Part shown: positions 24,629 through 33,337 of the stretch, piece after piece | Layout: every line of letters starts with the position of its first letter | How positions within the stretch are numbered: the stretch's first letter is position 1 | Source of the DNA: Bacteroidales bacterium | GTDB taxonomy: Bacteria > Bacteroidota > Bacteroidia > Bacteroidales > P3 | Direction: 5' to 3' | Assembly: GCA_017479705.1 (NCBI GenBank) | Contig: JAFVCA010000012.1 | Span: 1-64,000 of the forward strand | DNA length: 64,000 nt | The notes under the pieces: model-generated | What the model saw: only the letters and a program-made list of their open reading frames with translations | Database searches by the model: none | Told to the model about the DNA's origin: nothing | Program-made: the position numbers and the translations under genes

Positions 24629-26389
24629 TTAGTCAGGCAGACTGTACAAGGGGGAGTTGGGGCGCACCGTGCCGTCAGGGGCAATGGTGGAGCTCGTGGC
24701 CTCGGATTGGGCGGAATAGATGGCACCCTCCTTGGCCTGCAAGTCGTATGCGGACTGGCCGGTCAGCTGGTCAATCGTCATGGCTTCCACCTTCTGCGGA
24801 CCGTTCACATCGTTGCGGAGCAGATTGTGGATGGCCTTGATGCGCTCGGCACGGTCCTGAGCCATCTGGTCGAGAACCTTGTCGGGGTCCTGCCTCACGG
24901 CAGAAGAGGTGGCCGCAACCGTTTCGCGGTGCAACGATTCGGCGTCGAAGCGGTGTATCGGTTGCACTTCAGGTTCCTTGTGCTGGCTTTCCGGCACGGT
25001 AACTATCGGTTCGGGCGTGTTGTGAGGGCGCAGACGGATGTCGTCGTCGCTATTGCCGATATAATCCTTGGGAGCGCGCTGAGGCTGTTCAGGCTCATCG
25101 TCGAGGGTGTACACATTGCCCCGTTTCCCATTAGTAGTCTCCGGCTTGGGAGCAAGGGGTTCCACCGTTGGACGGGTGTTGGAGATCGGTGTATTGACAG
25201 TCTCGATGGTGGGCGGCTGATAGTCCGGTGCCGGCTGCTTGTGTTCATCCACAACATGGTTGATTGGAGGGATGGGCTGCTCGTCAGCGGGACGTTGCAG
25301 AATGACGGGTTCCTTCAGGTCGCCGGGCTTGGGCTGTGGAACCTGAGGGGTCTCCTTCAGCACATGCTTGATAGGTTCATCCTGCTCGCGCTGCTCGAAG
25401 CCGGTGGCAATGAGCGTGATTTTCACCTTGTCGCCCAAGGTCTCGTCGCTGCCCATGCCCCAGATGACATTGGTTTCCATGCTGCCTGTCTTGGAGGTGA
25501 TGTAGTCCGTCACCTCGCCCATCTCATCCATCGTAATCTCGTGGTCGGGACCGAAGGAGAAGTTCAGAAGGACGTTCTTGGCACCGGCAATATCATTGTC
25601 GTTGAGCAGGACGGAAGTGGTGGCCTCCTCGACGGCCTGGCGGGCGCGGTTTTCGCCCTCGCCTTCGCCAATGCCCATCAGGGCCGTGCCGCTGTTCTCC
25701 ATGACGGTGTAGACATCGCGGAAATCGATATTCACATACGCATTCAGCGTAATGATTTCGGCAATACCCTTCACAGCGGTCAGCAGCACATCGTTGGCCA
25801 TGGCGAAAGCGTCCGTCATCACCAAGTTGCCATATGAGCGGAGCTTCTCATTATTGATAACCAATATCGAATCGACATACTTGCGCAACTCCTCCACGCC
25901 CTCCTGTGCCTGCTGGATGCGGCGGTAGCCCTCAAAGAGGAAAGGCGTGGTCACCACAGCCACCACCAGAATCTGCGTGGGGTCGTCCTCATCCTCGTTC
26001 TCCAGCTTGATTTCCTTGGCCATACGGGCAATGACGGGAGCGGCTCCCGTACCCGTACCGCCACCCATGCCGGCGGTGATGAAGACCATCTTCGTATTAT
26101 GCTCAAACTGCTGCTTAATCTCAGCCTCGCGTTCCTCAGCAGCCTTGCGGGCCTTTGCGGGCCGTCCGCCTACTCCCAGCCCCTCGTGCCCCAGCACCAG
26201 CTTGGTGGGGACAGGACTGCCCTTCAGCGCCTTCATATCAGTATTGCTAACTATGAAATCGACCCCTGAGATGCCCTTGCGGTACATGTGGTTCACGGCA
26301 TTGTTGCCGCCACCTCCCACACCGATAACCTTGATGTAGGACGACTCCTCCAAAGGCGAATCAAAAGTAATTAGTTGTGAATCGGGCAT
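24629..26389 (-). CDS. ftsZ: Cell division GTPase FtsZ
   Basis: This encodes 586 residues. The tubulin signature GGGTGTGAA is at residues 109-117 and the T7 loop N-x-D-x2-D is at 220-225. The GTPase core ends near residue 330. A linker of about 250 residues, rich in Pro, Gln, Glu and Thr, follows, much longer than in E. coli. It forms the Z-ring at midcell. It is the last division gene of the dcw cluster, 137 bp after ftsA, and the spacer has no obvious terminator. Confidence 0.97.
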   Translation of the reverse strand: MPDSQLITFDSPLEESSYIKVIGVGGGGNNAVNHMYRKGISGVDFIVSNTDMKALKGSPVPTKLVLGHEGLGVGGRPAKARKAAEEREAEIKQQFEHNTKMVFITAGMGGGTGTGAAPVIARMAKEIKLENEDEDDPTQILVVAVVTTPFLFEGYRRIQQAQEGVEELRKYVDSILVINNEKLRSYGNLVMTDAFAMANDVLLTAVKGIAEIITLNAYVNIDFRDVYTVMENSGTALMGIGEGEGENRARQAVEEATTSVLLNDNDIAGAKNVLLNFSFGPDHEITMDEMGEVTDYITSKTGSMETNVIWGMGSDETLGDKVKITLIATGFEQREQDEPIKHVLKETPQVPQPKPGDLKEPVILQRPADEQPIPPINHVVDEHKQPAPDYQPPTIETVNTPISNTRPTVEPLAPKPETTNGKRGNVYTLDDEPEQPQRAPKDYIGNSDDDIRLRPHNTPEPIVTVPESQHKEPEVQPIHRFDAESLHRETVAATSSAVRQDPDKVLDQMAQDRAERIKAIHNLLRNDVNGPQKVEAMTIDQLTGQSAYDLQAKEGAIYSAQSEATSSTIAPDGTVRPNSPLYSLPD

Positions 26390-26526
26390 AATGATGAAAA
26401 TTATAAATTATTATTACTTATATCGTTATACTATTAATCCAATGTAATTTCAAAATGTAAAATTACGAATTTATTTCCAAATAAGGACACTCTTCGCTGT
26501 CAGTTTATCAACACGTTATGAACAAG

Positions 26527-27906
26527 CTACTCATTCAGCCCATCTTCGGTGAAGTTGCGGGTCAGCCACTCGGTAATGGATTTGCTGAAACTGCGGGCGT
26601 CAGCCGAGAGAGATTTCCGCTTCGGCTTGTCGGCCTTCGACTTCTTCTTGTCCACAGGTTCCTCCTCCGGCTCTGGCTCTGGCACCGCCTTGGGTTCCGG
26701 CTGGGCCTCCGCGGCCTCCGCGGCGGCATCGCGCTCCTTGCTTTCTTCCTCCAAGAGACCGTAAATCACCAGTCCTATGCCCGTGGCGTACATCGGGTGA
26801 CTCAAATCCTCGTATGTTGTGCTGCGGTCGCGGTCCAAGTGCTCGTCCGGCGTGCCTATGCGGGTGTCGATACCCGTGATGAGCTCGGAATACTCCTTGA
26901 TATGCTTCAGCTTGGAGCCGCCGCCCGTCAGCACCACTCCGGCAATCAGCTGCCTCTCAAAGCCTGACGACTGGATTTCATACTGCACCTGCTCCAGAAT
27001 CATGCGCATGCGGGCGTTGATGATCGTGGCCAGCGTCTTCACATAAATCTCGCGGGGTTCCTGGTTGCGGATGCCGGGGATGGCGATGATGTCGTCCTGG
27101 CTCACATTGGAGGGAAGGCAGGAACCGAATTTGGTTTTCAGGCTTTCGGCTTGGTGTTTCAGAATCTTGCAATTGTCGCGGATGTCGTTGGTGATAACGT
27201 TACCCGCCAAGGGGAGGACGGAAGTGTGGCGGATGATGCCCTCTTGGAAGATGGCAATGTCCGTGGTGCCGCCGCCAATGTCCACCAAAGCCACGCCCGC
27301 AGCCTTGTCGCCATCGTCCAGCACGCTGTAGGCCGATGCGATGGGCTCCAGCACAACACCTTTGATGTGCAGACCCGCCTCCGCCACAGCGTCGCGGATA
27401 TTACGAACGTTGGCTGTGTTGCCCGTCACGATGTGGAAATTGGACACAAGGCATTTGCCCGCAACCCCGACAGGGTCGATGTCCGGGTCCAGCATATCAT
27501 TGTCCACGATATAGTTCTGCGGGAAGACATGGATAATCTCCTCACCAGGTTCCAGCATAATGCGGTACTGATCCTCTATCAGGCGGTCCACGTCCGATTT
27601 CTCAATCAGGCGGTGGTCCTGCGGAATCATCACACTGCCTTGGTTGGAACGGCTCTTGATGTGCTGCCCGGCGATGCCCACATACACCTCGTCCACGTCG
27701 TACTTAGCCATATCAGCGGCGTCGGCCACGGCGCGGCGGATAGATTCTGCCGTGCTGCGTATATTTTTCACTATGCCGCGTTCAACGCCCACGGACTCGG
27801 TCTTGCCGAATCCGACAATGCGTATCTTTCCTTTCTCGGCCCGCTCGCCAATGAAGCAGGCAATCTTGGTGGTTCCAATGTCAAGTCCTACGATATATTT
27901 GTTCAT
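26527..27906 (-). CDS. ftsA: Cell division protein FtsA
   Basis: This encodes 459 residues of the actin/Hsp70 fold: phosphate loops GLDIGTTKIACFIGE and DIGGGTTDIAIF, and the adenosine motif TGGGSKL. A charged Pro/Glu/Lys-rich linker precedes a C-terminal amphipathic helix (SITEWLTRNF) that should anchor FtsZ filaments to the membrane. It lies directly upstream of ftsZ, as usual. Confidence 0.96.
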   Translation of the reverse strand: MNKYIVGLDIGTTKIACFIGERAEKGKIRIVGFGKTESVGVERGIVKNIRSTAESIRRAVADAADMAKYDVDEVYVGIAGQHIKSRSNQGSVMIPQDHRLIEKSDVDRLIEDQYRIMLEPGEEIIHVFPQNYIVDNDMLDPDIDPVGVAGKCLVSNFHIVTGNTANVRNIRDAVAEAGLHIKGVVLEPIASAYSVLDDGDKAAGVALVDIGGGTTDIAIFQEGIIRHTSVLPLAGNVITNDIRDNCKILKHQAESLKTKFGSCLPSNVSQDDIIAIPGIRNQEPREIYVKTLATIINARMRMILEQVQYEIQSSGFERQLIAGVVLTGGGSKLKHIKEYSELITGIDTRIGTPDEHLDRDRSTTYEDLSHPMYATGIGLVIYGLLEEESKERDAAAEAAEAQPEPKAVPEPEPEEEPVDKKKSKADKPKRKSLSADARSFSKSITEWLTRNFTEDGLNE

Positions 27907-27962
27907 ATTGCGTTGATTTTTTATATTCTACTATGAATTAATTGATTCTCACATTAACACGT

Positions 27963-28730
27963 TCAAAAGGTTTCACTGTTCAATTTGCCATCAGCGTTTC
28001 GCTGCCCCACCACCTGGCCGCGGTACTTGACGCTAATCTGGCGGTAGGTCTCCCAGCCAGCCTGAGGGAGGGCGTTGTTGTAGAAGGCCATGAGGTTGAC
28101 GAATTTGCTGTCCAACTCGTCCGGCGGACCTATTTGCACAACATGGTTGCCGAGTTTGGGAGTGAGGAAGAGGTCGCCCTTGGCATCGCGGTAAATCTGG
28201 TCGAAGAGGGGCGCAAGCTGCTCGTGGCCGTCAAGATAGGAGGCAAGCGTCCACACGTCCCTGAGCCCTTTGCCCTTGGGCGGGATGTTGCCGGAAGCCA
28301 CAATGAGGTCCGCCGAGCCCACCGCGCTGACGGGCACACGGTAGCCACGGTCATCCAAATAGTACTCGCCGTTGCGTGAGCAGACGCGCACAATGGGTCT
28401 GTGCTGCACGCCATGCACCACCACCGTGCCACCGATGGAGGTACCCGCCTCGCAGCGCAGCAACCATGGGGAGGCGACAGCGGCCTTGGCCACCTGTGAT
28501 AGGTCGACATCCCGCAGCCGCTGCGATGTGATGTCGGGCATGCTGCGGAGGACGAGGTCTGCCACCTGCTGGGGAGTGACGAGGGTGTCGGCGCCGCAAT
28601 AGTCAATATCCACGCGAACGCTGCGCACCTGCGACCTCCCGCGCCACACATTGGCAGCAATAATCAAAGCCACCAGCAGCAGCACAACACCGAGGGGTAC
28701 TATTTTCAGTCTTTTCTTCACTCTAAGCAT
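27963..28730 (-). CDS. ftsQ: Cell division protein FtsQ
   Basis: This encodes 255 residues: a short basic cytoplasmic start, one membrane span (VPLGVVLLLVALIIAANVW), then a periplasmic POTRA-like domain (VRSVRVDIDY) and a beta domain (YYLDDRGYRVPVS). It is a divisome assembly protein linking FtsB/FtsL to the ring. It sits between murC and ftsA, 5 bp after murC, the conserved dcw position. Confidence 0.88.
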   Translation of the reverse strand: MLRVKKRLKIVPLGVVLLLVALIIAANVWRGRSQVRSVRVDIDYCGADTLVTPQQVADLVLRSMPDITSQRLRDVDLSQVAKAAVASPWLLRCEAGTSIGGTVVVHGVQHRPIVRVCSRNGEYYLDDRGYRVPVSAVGSADLIVASGNIPPKGKGLRDVWTLASYLDGHEQLAPLFDQIYRDAKGDLFLTPKLGNHVVQIGPPDELDSKFVNLMAFYNNALPQAGWETYRQISVKYRGQVVGQRNADGKLNSETF

Positions 28731-28735
28731 TAATT

Positions 28736-30133
28736 TTAATCGTTTTTCAGCACTTCCTCCAACCGGGGCACAAGGCGGTCAATGTCGCCCGCACCCATGG
28801 TCACCACTATGTCAGGACAGAGAGCGGGGACAAGCTCCAGCACCTGGTCAGGGGTGCAAAGGTACTTGGACAGGCTGTCAATTTTACGCAACACCATGGA
28901 GGAGGTGACACCAAGGATGGGCCGTTCGCGTGCGGGGTAGATGGGGAGCATAATTAGTTCGTCGAGAGTGGAGAGGACCTGAGCAAACTGGTCGGCAAAA
29001 TCGCGCGTGCGGCTGTAGAGGTGTGGCTGGAAGATGCCTACCACGCGCTTGCCAGGATAGAGGTAGCGTATACTCTCCAAACAGGCGGCAATCTCCTGCG
29101 GGTGGTGGGCGTAATCGTCAATGTAGACAAGGTCCGGCGTCTTGATGCGATAGTCGAACCGGCGGTACACACCCGCGTAGGTCTTGAAACCGTGGCGCAG
29201 CTGATACTCGTTCAGTCCCAGTGTCATTGCCACAGCGGCAGCGGCCACAGCGTTCTCCACATTATAGAGCGCGGTGTTGGGCAGTTCGATGTCGTAGAAA
29301 ACCCCTTTCGGAGTGCGGAGGTCGAAGAAGATGTTGCCATTGTAGTTGCGGACGTTCCAGGGGTAGTAGTCCGCCTCGATGCCGTGGGCGGTGTAGCTGT
29401 GCGTGTGGGCGGCAACGCCCTCTATGCGCACATCGTGGTGGTGCTCCTCTTCCTCGTCTTCGTCGTGATGGTGGTGAGGTTGAAGGGTGAGACCCTGTTT
29501 GAGGATGAGAGTGCCTTCGGGGTCCACCTGCGCGGCGAACTGGTGGAAGGCTTGGAGAAGGTTTTCGTGGGTGCCATAGATGTCGAGGTGGTCGTCGTCT
29601 GTGGCCGTGATGACCGCACAGCAGGGGTGCAGTTGCAGGAAAGAGCGGTCATACTCATCCGCCTCGACCACCACATACTCGCTGTCGTTGTTGACAAGGA
29701 GGTTGGAGCCGAAGTTTTTGGATATGCCGCCAAGGAAGGCGCTGCAGCCCAAGTCCGTCTGGCTGAGGAGATGGGCAATGAGGGTGGAGGTGGAGGTTTT
29801 GCCATGCGTCCCGGCAACGGCGATGCAGCGTTTGCCGCGAGTCAGCTCGCCCAGCACCTGCGAGCGCTTCTTGATAGGCAGGCCGAGGGCAAGGAGGTGC
29901 TGATACTCGGCAGTGTCCGTGGGTACGGCAGGGGTATAGATAACAAGGTCGATATGCGAGGGGATGAGCGAGGGGTCGTCGACGTAGTGCACGGGGATGC
30001 CCTCCTGCTCCAGCTGGCGTGTGAGAGGTGAGGGCGTGCGGTCATAGCCGCTGACGCTGTCGCCCCGCTGGTGCAGGAAGCGGGCTATGGCACTCATGCC
30101 TATGCCTCCGATGCCGAGAAAGTAGTAGTTCAT
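28736..30133 (-). CDS. murC: UDP-N-acetylmuramate--L-alanine ligase
   Basis: This encodes 465 residues. The UDP-binding loop GIGGIGMSA is at 7-15, the ATP loop GTHGKT is at 108-113, the central motif is VVVEADEYDRSFLQL, and the C-terminal domain contains DDYAHHPQEI. It adds L-Ala to UDP-MurNAc. An unusual insertion, HHHH followed by acidic residues and HHHD (residues 220-234, DNA 29432-29476), interrupts the central domain. It may be a surface loop able to bind metal. Otherwise the enzyme looks complete. Confidence 0.96.
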   Translation of the reverse strand: MNYYFLGIGGIGMSAIARFLHQRGDSVSGYDRTPSPLTRQLEQEGIPVHYVDDPSLIPSHIDLVIYTPAVPTDTAEYQHLLALGLPIKKRSQVLGELTRGKRCIAVAGTHGKTSTSTLIAHLLSQTDLGCSAFLGGISKNFGSNLLVNNDSEYVVVEADEYDRSFLQLHPCCAVITATDDDHLDIYGTHENLLQAFHQFAAQVDPEGTLILKQGLTLQPHHHHDEDEEEEHHHDVRIEGVAAHTHSYTAHGIEADYYPWNVRNYNGNIFFDLRTPKGVFYDIELPNTALYNVENAVAAAAVAMTLGLNEYQLRHGFKTYAGVYRRFDYRIKTPDLVYIDDYAHHPQEIAACLESIRYLYPGKRVVGIFQPHLYSRTRDFADQFAQVLSTLDELIMLPIYPARERPILGVTSSMVLRKIDSLSKYLCTPDQVLELVPALCPDIVVTMGAGDIDRLVPRLEEVLKND

Positions 30134-30199
30134 GACCTTAGAATTAAATATTAATAATCAAAACTTAATAATCAATGTTCATCTGCAGCGGTTGGCTGC

Positions 30200-30243
30200 T
30201 TCTATTTTGTTTCTACTTTGTTTCTATTTAGTTTCTACTTAGT
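30200..30243. repeat. Four exact-length 11-bp tandem units overlapping the murG stop
   Basis: The units are TTCTATTTTGT, TTCTACTTTGT, TTCTATTTAGT and TTCTACTTAGT. They differ from each other at one or two positions. The murG stop codon (30235-30237) lies inside the last unit. Confidence 0.85.
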
Positions 30244-31377
30244 TTCTGCTACAGAATCAATGACGCGGTTACGCACAAGTATTGCATCGATTTCGTCCAC
30301 GATGCGGTCCGCGGCATGGGGTGCCGCGAGGGTGCGGATGGCTTGGCCCATGCTGGCGCAACGTTCGGGGTTGTGCAGCAGGTCAAAAGCCTGTGGGAGG
30401 CCCTGGTCGTGGCAGTCGGCATCGGTCAGCATGATGGCCGCCCCTTTGTCGGCAAGGGCTTTGGCATTGCGCGTCTGGTGGTCCTCGGCCACATTGGGCG
30501 AGGGGATGAGGAGTGCGGGTTTGCCAAGGAGGCAGAGCTCGGAGATGGCAAGGGCCCCGGCGCGGGAGATGACGAGGTCGGCAGCAGCGTAGGCAAGATC
30601 CATGCGGCTGATGAATTGGTGCACTTTGACCCACTGGCCCGCACCGGCACGGTCCACGGTCTGCTGAATTTCGGCATACATGGCGCGGCCTGTCTGGAAG
30701 ATTATCTGCACACGTTGTTGGGCAAAGAGTTGCAGGTTGTCCGCCACCATGCGGTTGATGCTGCGGGCGCCAAGGCTGCCGCCCACGCTGAGGATGACGG
30801 GCAGGGAGGGGTCCAAGGAGAAGTGGGCGCAACCCTCGTCGCGAGTGCAGGAGAGCTGCTCGATGTCGGCCCGCACGGGATTGCCTGTGAGGACCAGCTT
30901 GTCCGCGGGGAAGAAACGCTCCATGCCGGGATAGGCCACGCAGATGCGGTCGGCTCCGCGGGCGAGGGTCTTGTTGGTAAGGCCGGCGTAGGAGTTCTGC
31001 TCCTGGAGGAGGGTGGGAAGGCCCATGCGCTGGGCAGTGCTGAGGGTGGGTTCGCTGGCAAAGCCGCCCACGCCGACGACGATGTCGGGGCGGAACTGGC
31101 GTATGATGTTGCGCACCATGGCACGGCTGCGCAGCACTTTGAAGGGCAGTTGCAGGTTTTTGATGATGTTGGAGAGGGTGAGTTGCCGTTGCAGCCCCGC
31201 AATGGGGAGTCCCTTGATGGGGTAGCCCGCAGCGGGCACCTTTTCCATTTCCATACGGCCTTGCGCACCGACAAAGAGGATGTCGGCCTCCGGGTGGCGC
31301 TGTTTCAGGGCGTTGGCTATTGCGAGTGCGGGGAAGATGTGGCCGCCCGTGCCACCACCGCTGATGATTGCTTTCAT
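30235..31377 (-). CDS. murG: Undecaprenyl-PP-MurNAc-pentapeptide GlcNAc transferase
   Basis: This encodes 380 residues of GT-B fold: GGGTGGHIFPALAIA at the start, VVGVGGFASEPTL in the N-domain, SVGGSLGARSIN and SRAGALAISEL in the UDP-GlcNAc-binding C-domain. It makes lipid II on the inner face of the membrane. The start overlaps the ftsW stop by 4 bp (ATGA), so the two are translationally coupled. Confidence 0.96.
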   Translation of the reverse strand: MKAIISGGGTGGHIFPALAIANALKQRHPEADILFVGAQGRMEMEKVPAAGYPIKGLPIAGLQRQLTLSNIIKNLQLPFKVLRSRAMVRNIIRQFRPDIVVGVGGFASEPTLSTAQRMGLPTLLQEQNSYAGLTNKTLARGADRICVAYPGMERFFPADKLVLTGNPVRADIEQLSCTRDEGCAHFSLDPSLPVILSVGGSLGARSINRMVADNLQLFAQQRVQIIFQTGRAMYAEIQQTVDRAGAGQWVKVHQFISRMDLAYAAADLVISRAGALAISELCLLGKPALLIPSPNVAEDHQTRNAKALADKGAAIMLTDADCHDQGLPQAFDLLHNPERCASMGQAIRTLAAPHAADRIVDEIDAILVRNRVIDSVAETK

Positions 31378-32609
31378 GACTGTATATTGTTTGATGCTTT
31401 GTTTTCTATAGTTGCGTTATTTGCCTTGGCGGAATTGTCCGGGACGGTTTCCGATTCTTTGTCCCCTGCTTTCAGCACTTCCGCTCTGGCCTTCCGGGCC
31501 TGTTTCTTATTGTCGAAGGCCACGGACTGGATTACGCCTAAGCCAAGGCCGAGGAAGAGGTATGCGGAACCGCCATAGCTGATGAAGGGCAGCGTCTGGC
31601 CTGTGACAGGGAGAAGACCCACGGCCACGCTCATGTTGATGACGGCTTGCAGGAGGATGAGGGTACCGATGCCAGCCACACAGAGGCTGCCGAACTGCCC
31701 TTTGCAGGCTGTGGCTATGCGGATGCAGCGGAAGTAGAACCATGCATAGAGGGCAAAGATGCCGAGGGCGGCAAGGAGTCCGGTCTCTTCGATGATGATG
31801 GCAAAGATGAAGTCGTTGTGGGCTTGGGTCATGAGGCGCCCGTGGATGGTGGTGCCGATGCCGTTGCCCCACATCCCGCCACGCGCCACGGCCATGCGCG
31901 CCATGTTCTCCTGGGTCAGCTCGTCGGGATTGGGGTGCACCCACGACTGGAGGCGGTGGGACCACGTGGGGATACGTCCCACATCGATATGGCTGCCCAC
32001 AAAGTAGAGGAAGAGGAACGCCGCCACGGCAACAAGCAGGACGATGATGAGGCAGCGCCACCACAGCCGCTTGTTGACCCCGCCAAAGAAGAGCAGGATA
32101 TAGCTGGCCACGAGGATGAGCAGACCCGTGGAGAGGTTGGCCGGGGTGACAAGGAGGAAGACGACGAGAACGGGAAAAAGGAGTTTGACAAAGGTTCGGC
32201 TGTCGTCCAAAGGGTCTTTGTTGATGGCTATGGCACGGGCCATGAAGACGATGAGGGCCACTTTGGCAATCTCGGAAGGCTGGAAACGAGTCATGTGGGG
32301 AATGACGAGCCAGCGTTCCGTCCCCATGATGAGGACGATGACAAGGGCAATGACGGAAAGGTAGAGAACCCACTTGGAGAGCGGCGCAAAACGGCGGTAG
32401 TTGACATGGGAGAGCAACACGACGGCAATGCATGTGGCCACCACGAAACCCAGATGACGACAGAAGATGTGCATGGGTGTCGAGTTGAGGTCGACGATGG
32501 CGGAGAGGCCGATGGTGCTGTAAACAGCCACCAGCGATATTCCCGAAAGGAGGAAGAATATCACCCAGAGGGCTTTGTCACCTGCCAGTATGTTCAGTTT
32601 GCGGCGCAT
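31374..32609 (-). CDS. ftsW: SEDS peptidoglycan polymerase FtsW
   Basis: This encodes 411 residues with about ten membrane helices. SEDS family blocks are visible: RFQPSEIAKVALIVFMARA and PFISYGGSAYLFLGLGLG near the end. It polymerises septal glycan with its partner PBP (ftsI below). The C-terminal 50 residues are hydrophilic. Translation is coupled to murG. The upstream gap to the murD-like gene holds an octamer repeat array. Confidence 0.95.
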   Translation of the reverse strand: MRRKLNILAGDKALWVIFFLLSGISLVAVYSTIGLSAIVDLNSTPMHIFCRHLGFVVATCIAVVLLSHVNYRRFAPLSKWVLYLSVIALVIVLIMGTERWLVIPHMTRFQPSEIAKVALIVFMARAIAINKDPLDDSRTFVKLLFPVLVVFLLVTPANLSTGLLILVASYILLFFGGVNKRLWWRCLIIVLLVAVAAFLFLYFVGSHIDVGRIPTWSHRLQSWVHPNPDELTQENMARMAVARGGMWGNGIGTTIHGRLMTQAHNDFIFAIIIEETGLLAALGIFALYAWFYFRCIRIATACKGQFGSLCVAGIGTLILLQAVINMSVAVGLLPVTGQTLPFISYGGSAYLFLGLGLGVIQSVAFDNKKQARKARAEVLKAGDKESETVPDNSAKANNATIENKASNNIQS

Positions 32610-32613
32610 GATG

Positions 32614-32685
32614 CGAGTGTGTTAATGTGTTAATGCGTGAATGTGTTAATGCGTGAGTCGTGTTTCAATTTTCAATTTTCAATTT
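32614..32685 (+). repeat. Octamer repeat array with AT tail (copy 4)
   Basis: Units such as GTGTTAAT and GCGTGAAT, ending GTGAGTCG, are followed by TTTCAATTTTCAATTTTCAA. It lies between ftsW and the murD-like gene, reads on the + strand, and abuts the end of the murD-like gene. Confidence 0.8.
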
Positions 32686-32686
32686 C

Positions 32687-33226
32687 CTATAGTTCGTTTA
32701 CATGATGGATGAATTGACGGGCTGTCTGTTCGGTGCTGTCGCCCTGGGGGGTTGCGGGGGAGAGGACGATGCGGGAGCCTTCGACAGCGCTCAGCGCAGC
32801 CACCTTGACGGCTGTGGCAATGTCGTCCACGTCCACCACCCGCGGCAGGAGCGGGCCAAAGGCCTTGTGGAGGGCTTGTGTGCGGTCGCCCACGCAGATG
32901 AGCATGTCCACTTTGCGGAGCACTATGGGTTGCAGGGGACGGTAGTCGGCAGCATCGTCGGCGGCCATGGCAATCCACACCACGGGGCCAGCGGTGTTCT
33001 GCATGGTGTAGAGGGTGGCGTTGACACTGCGGGCGGCAGCGTCATTGATGTATTCTTTGCCGTGGATGGTGGCCACGTGTTCCATGCGGTGCGCGGTCTC
33101 GTCCATCCGACGGAAACAGGAACGCAGTGCGCTGTCGCGCATCTGTCGCAGCAGGGCTGTATCCACGGAGGCAAGGCTGCCGTGCATCCGTTCTCTGCTC
33201 TGTTTTGCAAGTTGTTCTATGCTCAT
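32687..33226 (-). CDS. MurD-like protein reduced to the C-terminal ligase domain
   Basis: This encodes 179 residues from the ATG at 33226. Upstream codons are octamer repeat. Residues 46-179 follow the C-terminal domain of MurD: HRMEHVATIHGKEYIND, then VVWIAMAADDAADYRPLQP, then LICVGD, then RIVLSPATPQGD. MurD is normally about 440 residues. The UDP-binding and ATP-binding (GTNGKT) domains are wholly absent, and the space is taken by an octamer repeat and mraY. The family motif NDSKATN reads N-D-A-A-A-R-S (61-67), losing the key Lys, and the SPACASFD motif is degenerate. It cannot be a normal D-Glu ligase. It could be a regulatory relic, or a second murD lies elsewhere. Confidence 0.75.
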   Translation of the reverse strand: MSIEQLAKQSRERMHGSLASVDTALLRQMRDSALRSCFRRMDETAHRMEHVATIHGKEYINDAAARSVNATLYTMQNTAGPVVWIAMAADDAADYRPLQPIVLRKVDMLICVGDRTQALHKAFGPLLPRVVDVDDIATAVKVAALSAVEGSRIVLSPATPQGDSTEQTARQFIHHVNEL

Positions 33227-33237
33227 CTCTTTGAAAG

Positions 33238-33325
33238 TGTTAATTCGTGAATGTGTTAATGTGTGAATGCGTGAATGTTTGAATGTGTTAGTGCTTGAAT
33301 ATGCAAATTTCAATTTTCACTTTCT
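33238..33325 (+). repeat. Octamer repeat array with AT tail (copy 5)
   Basis: There are seven to nine units (GTGTTAAT, TCGTGAAT, GTTTGAAT, GTGTTAGT) and a short TTTCAATTTTCA tail. It sits exactly where the missing N-terminal and central domains of MurD would be encoded. Confidence 0.8.
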
Positions 33326-33337
33326 CAGGGTTTTGGG

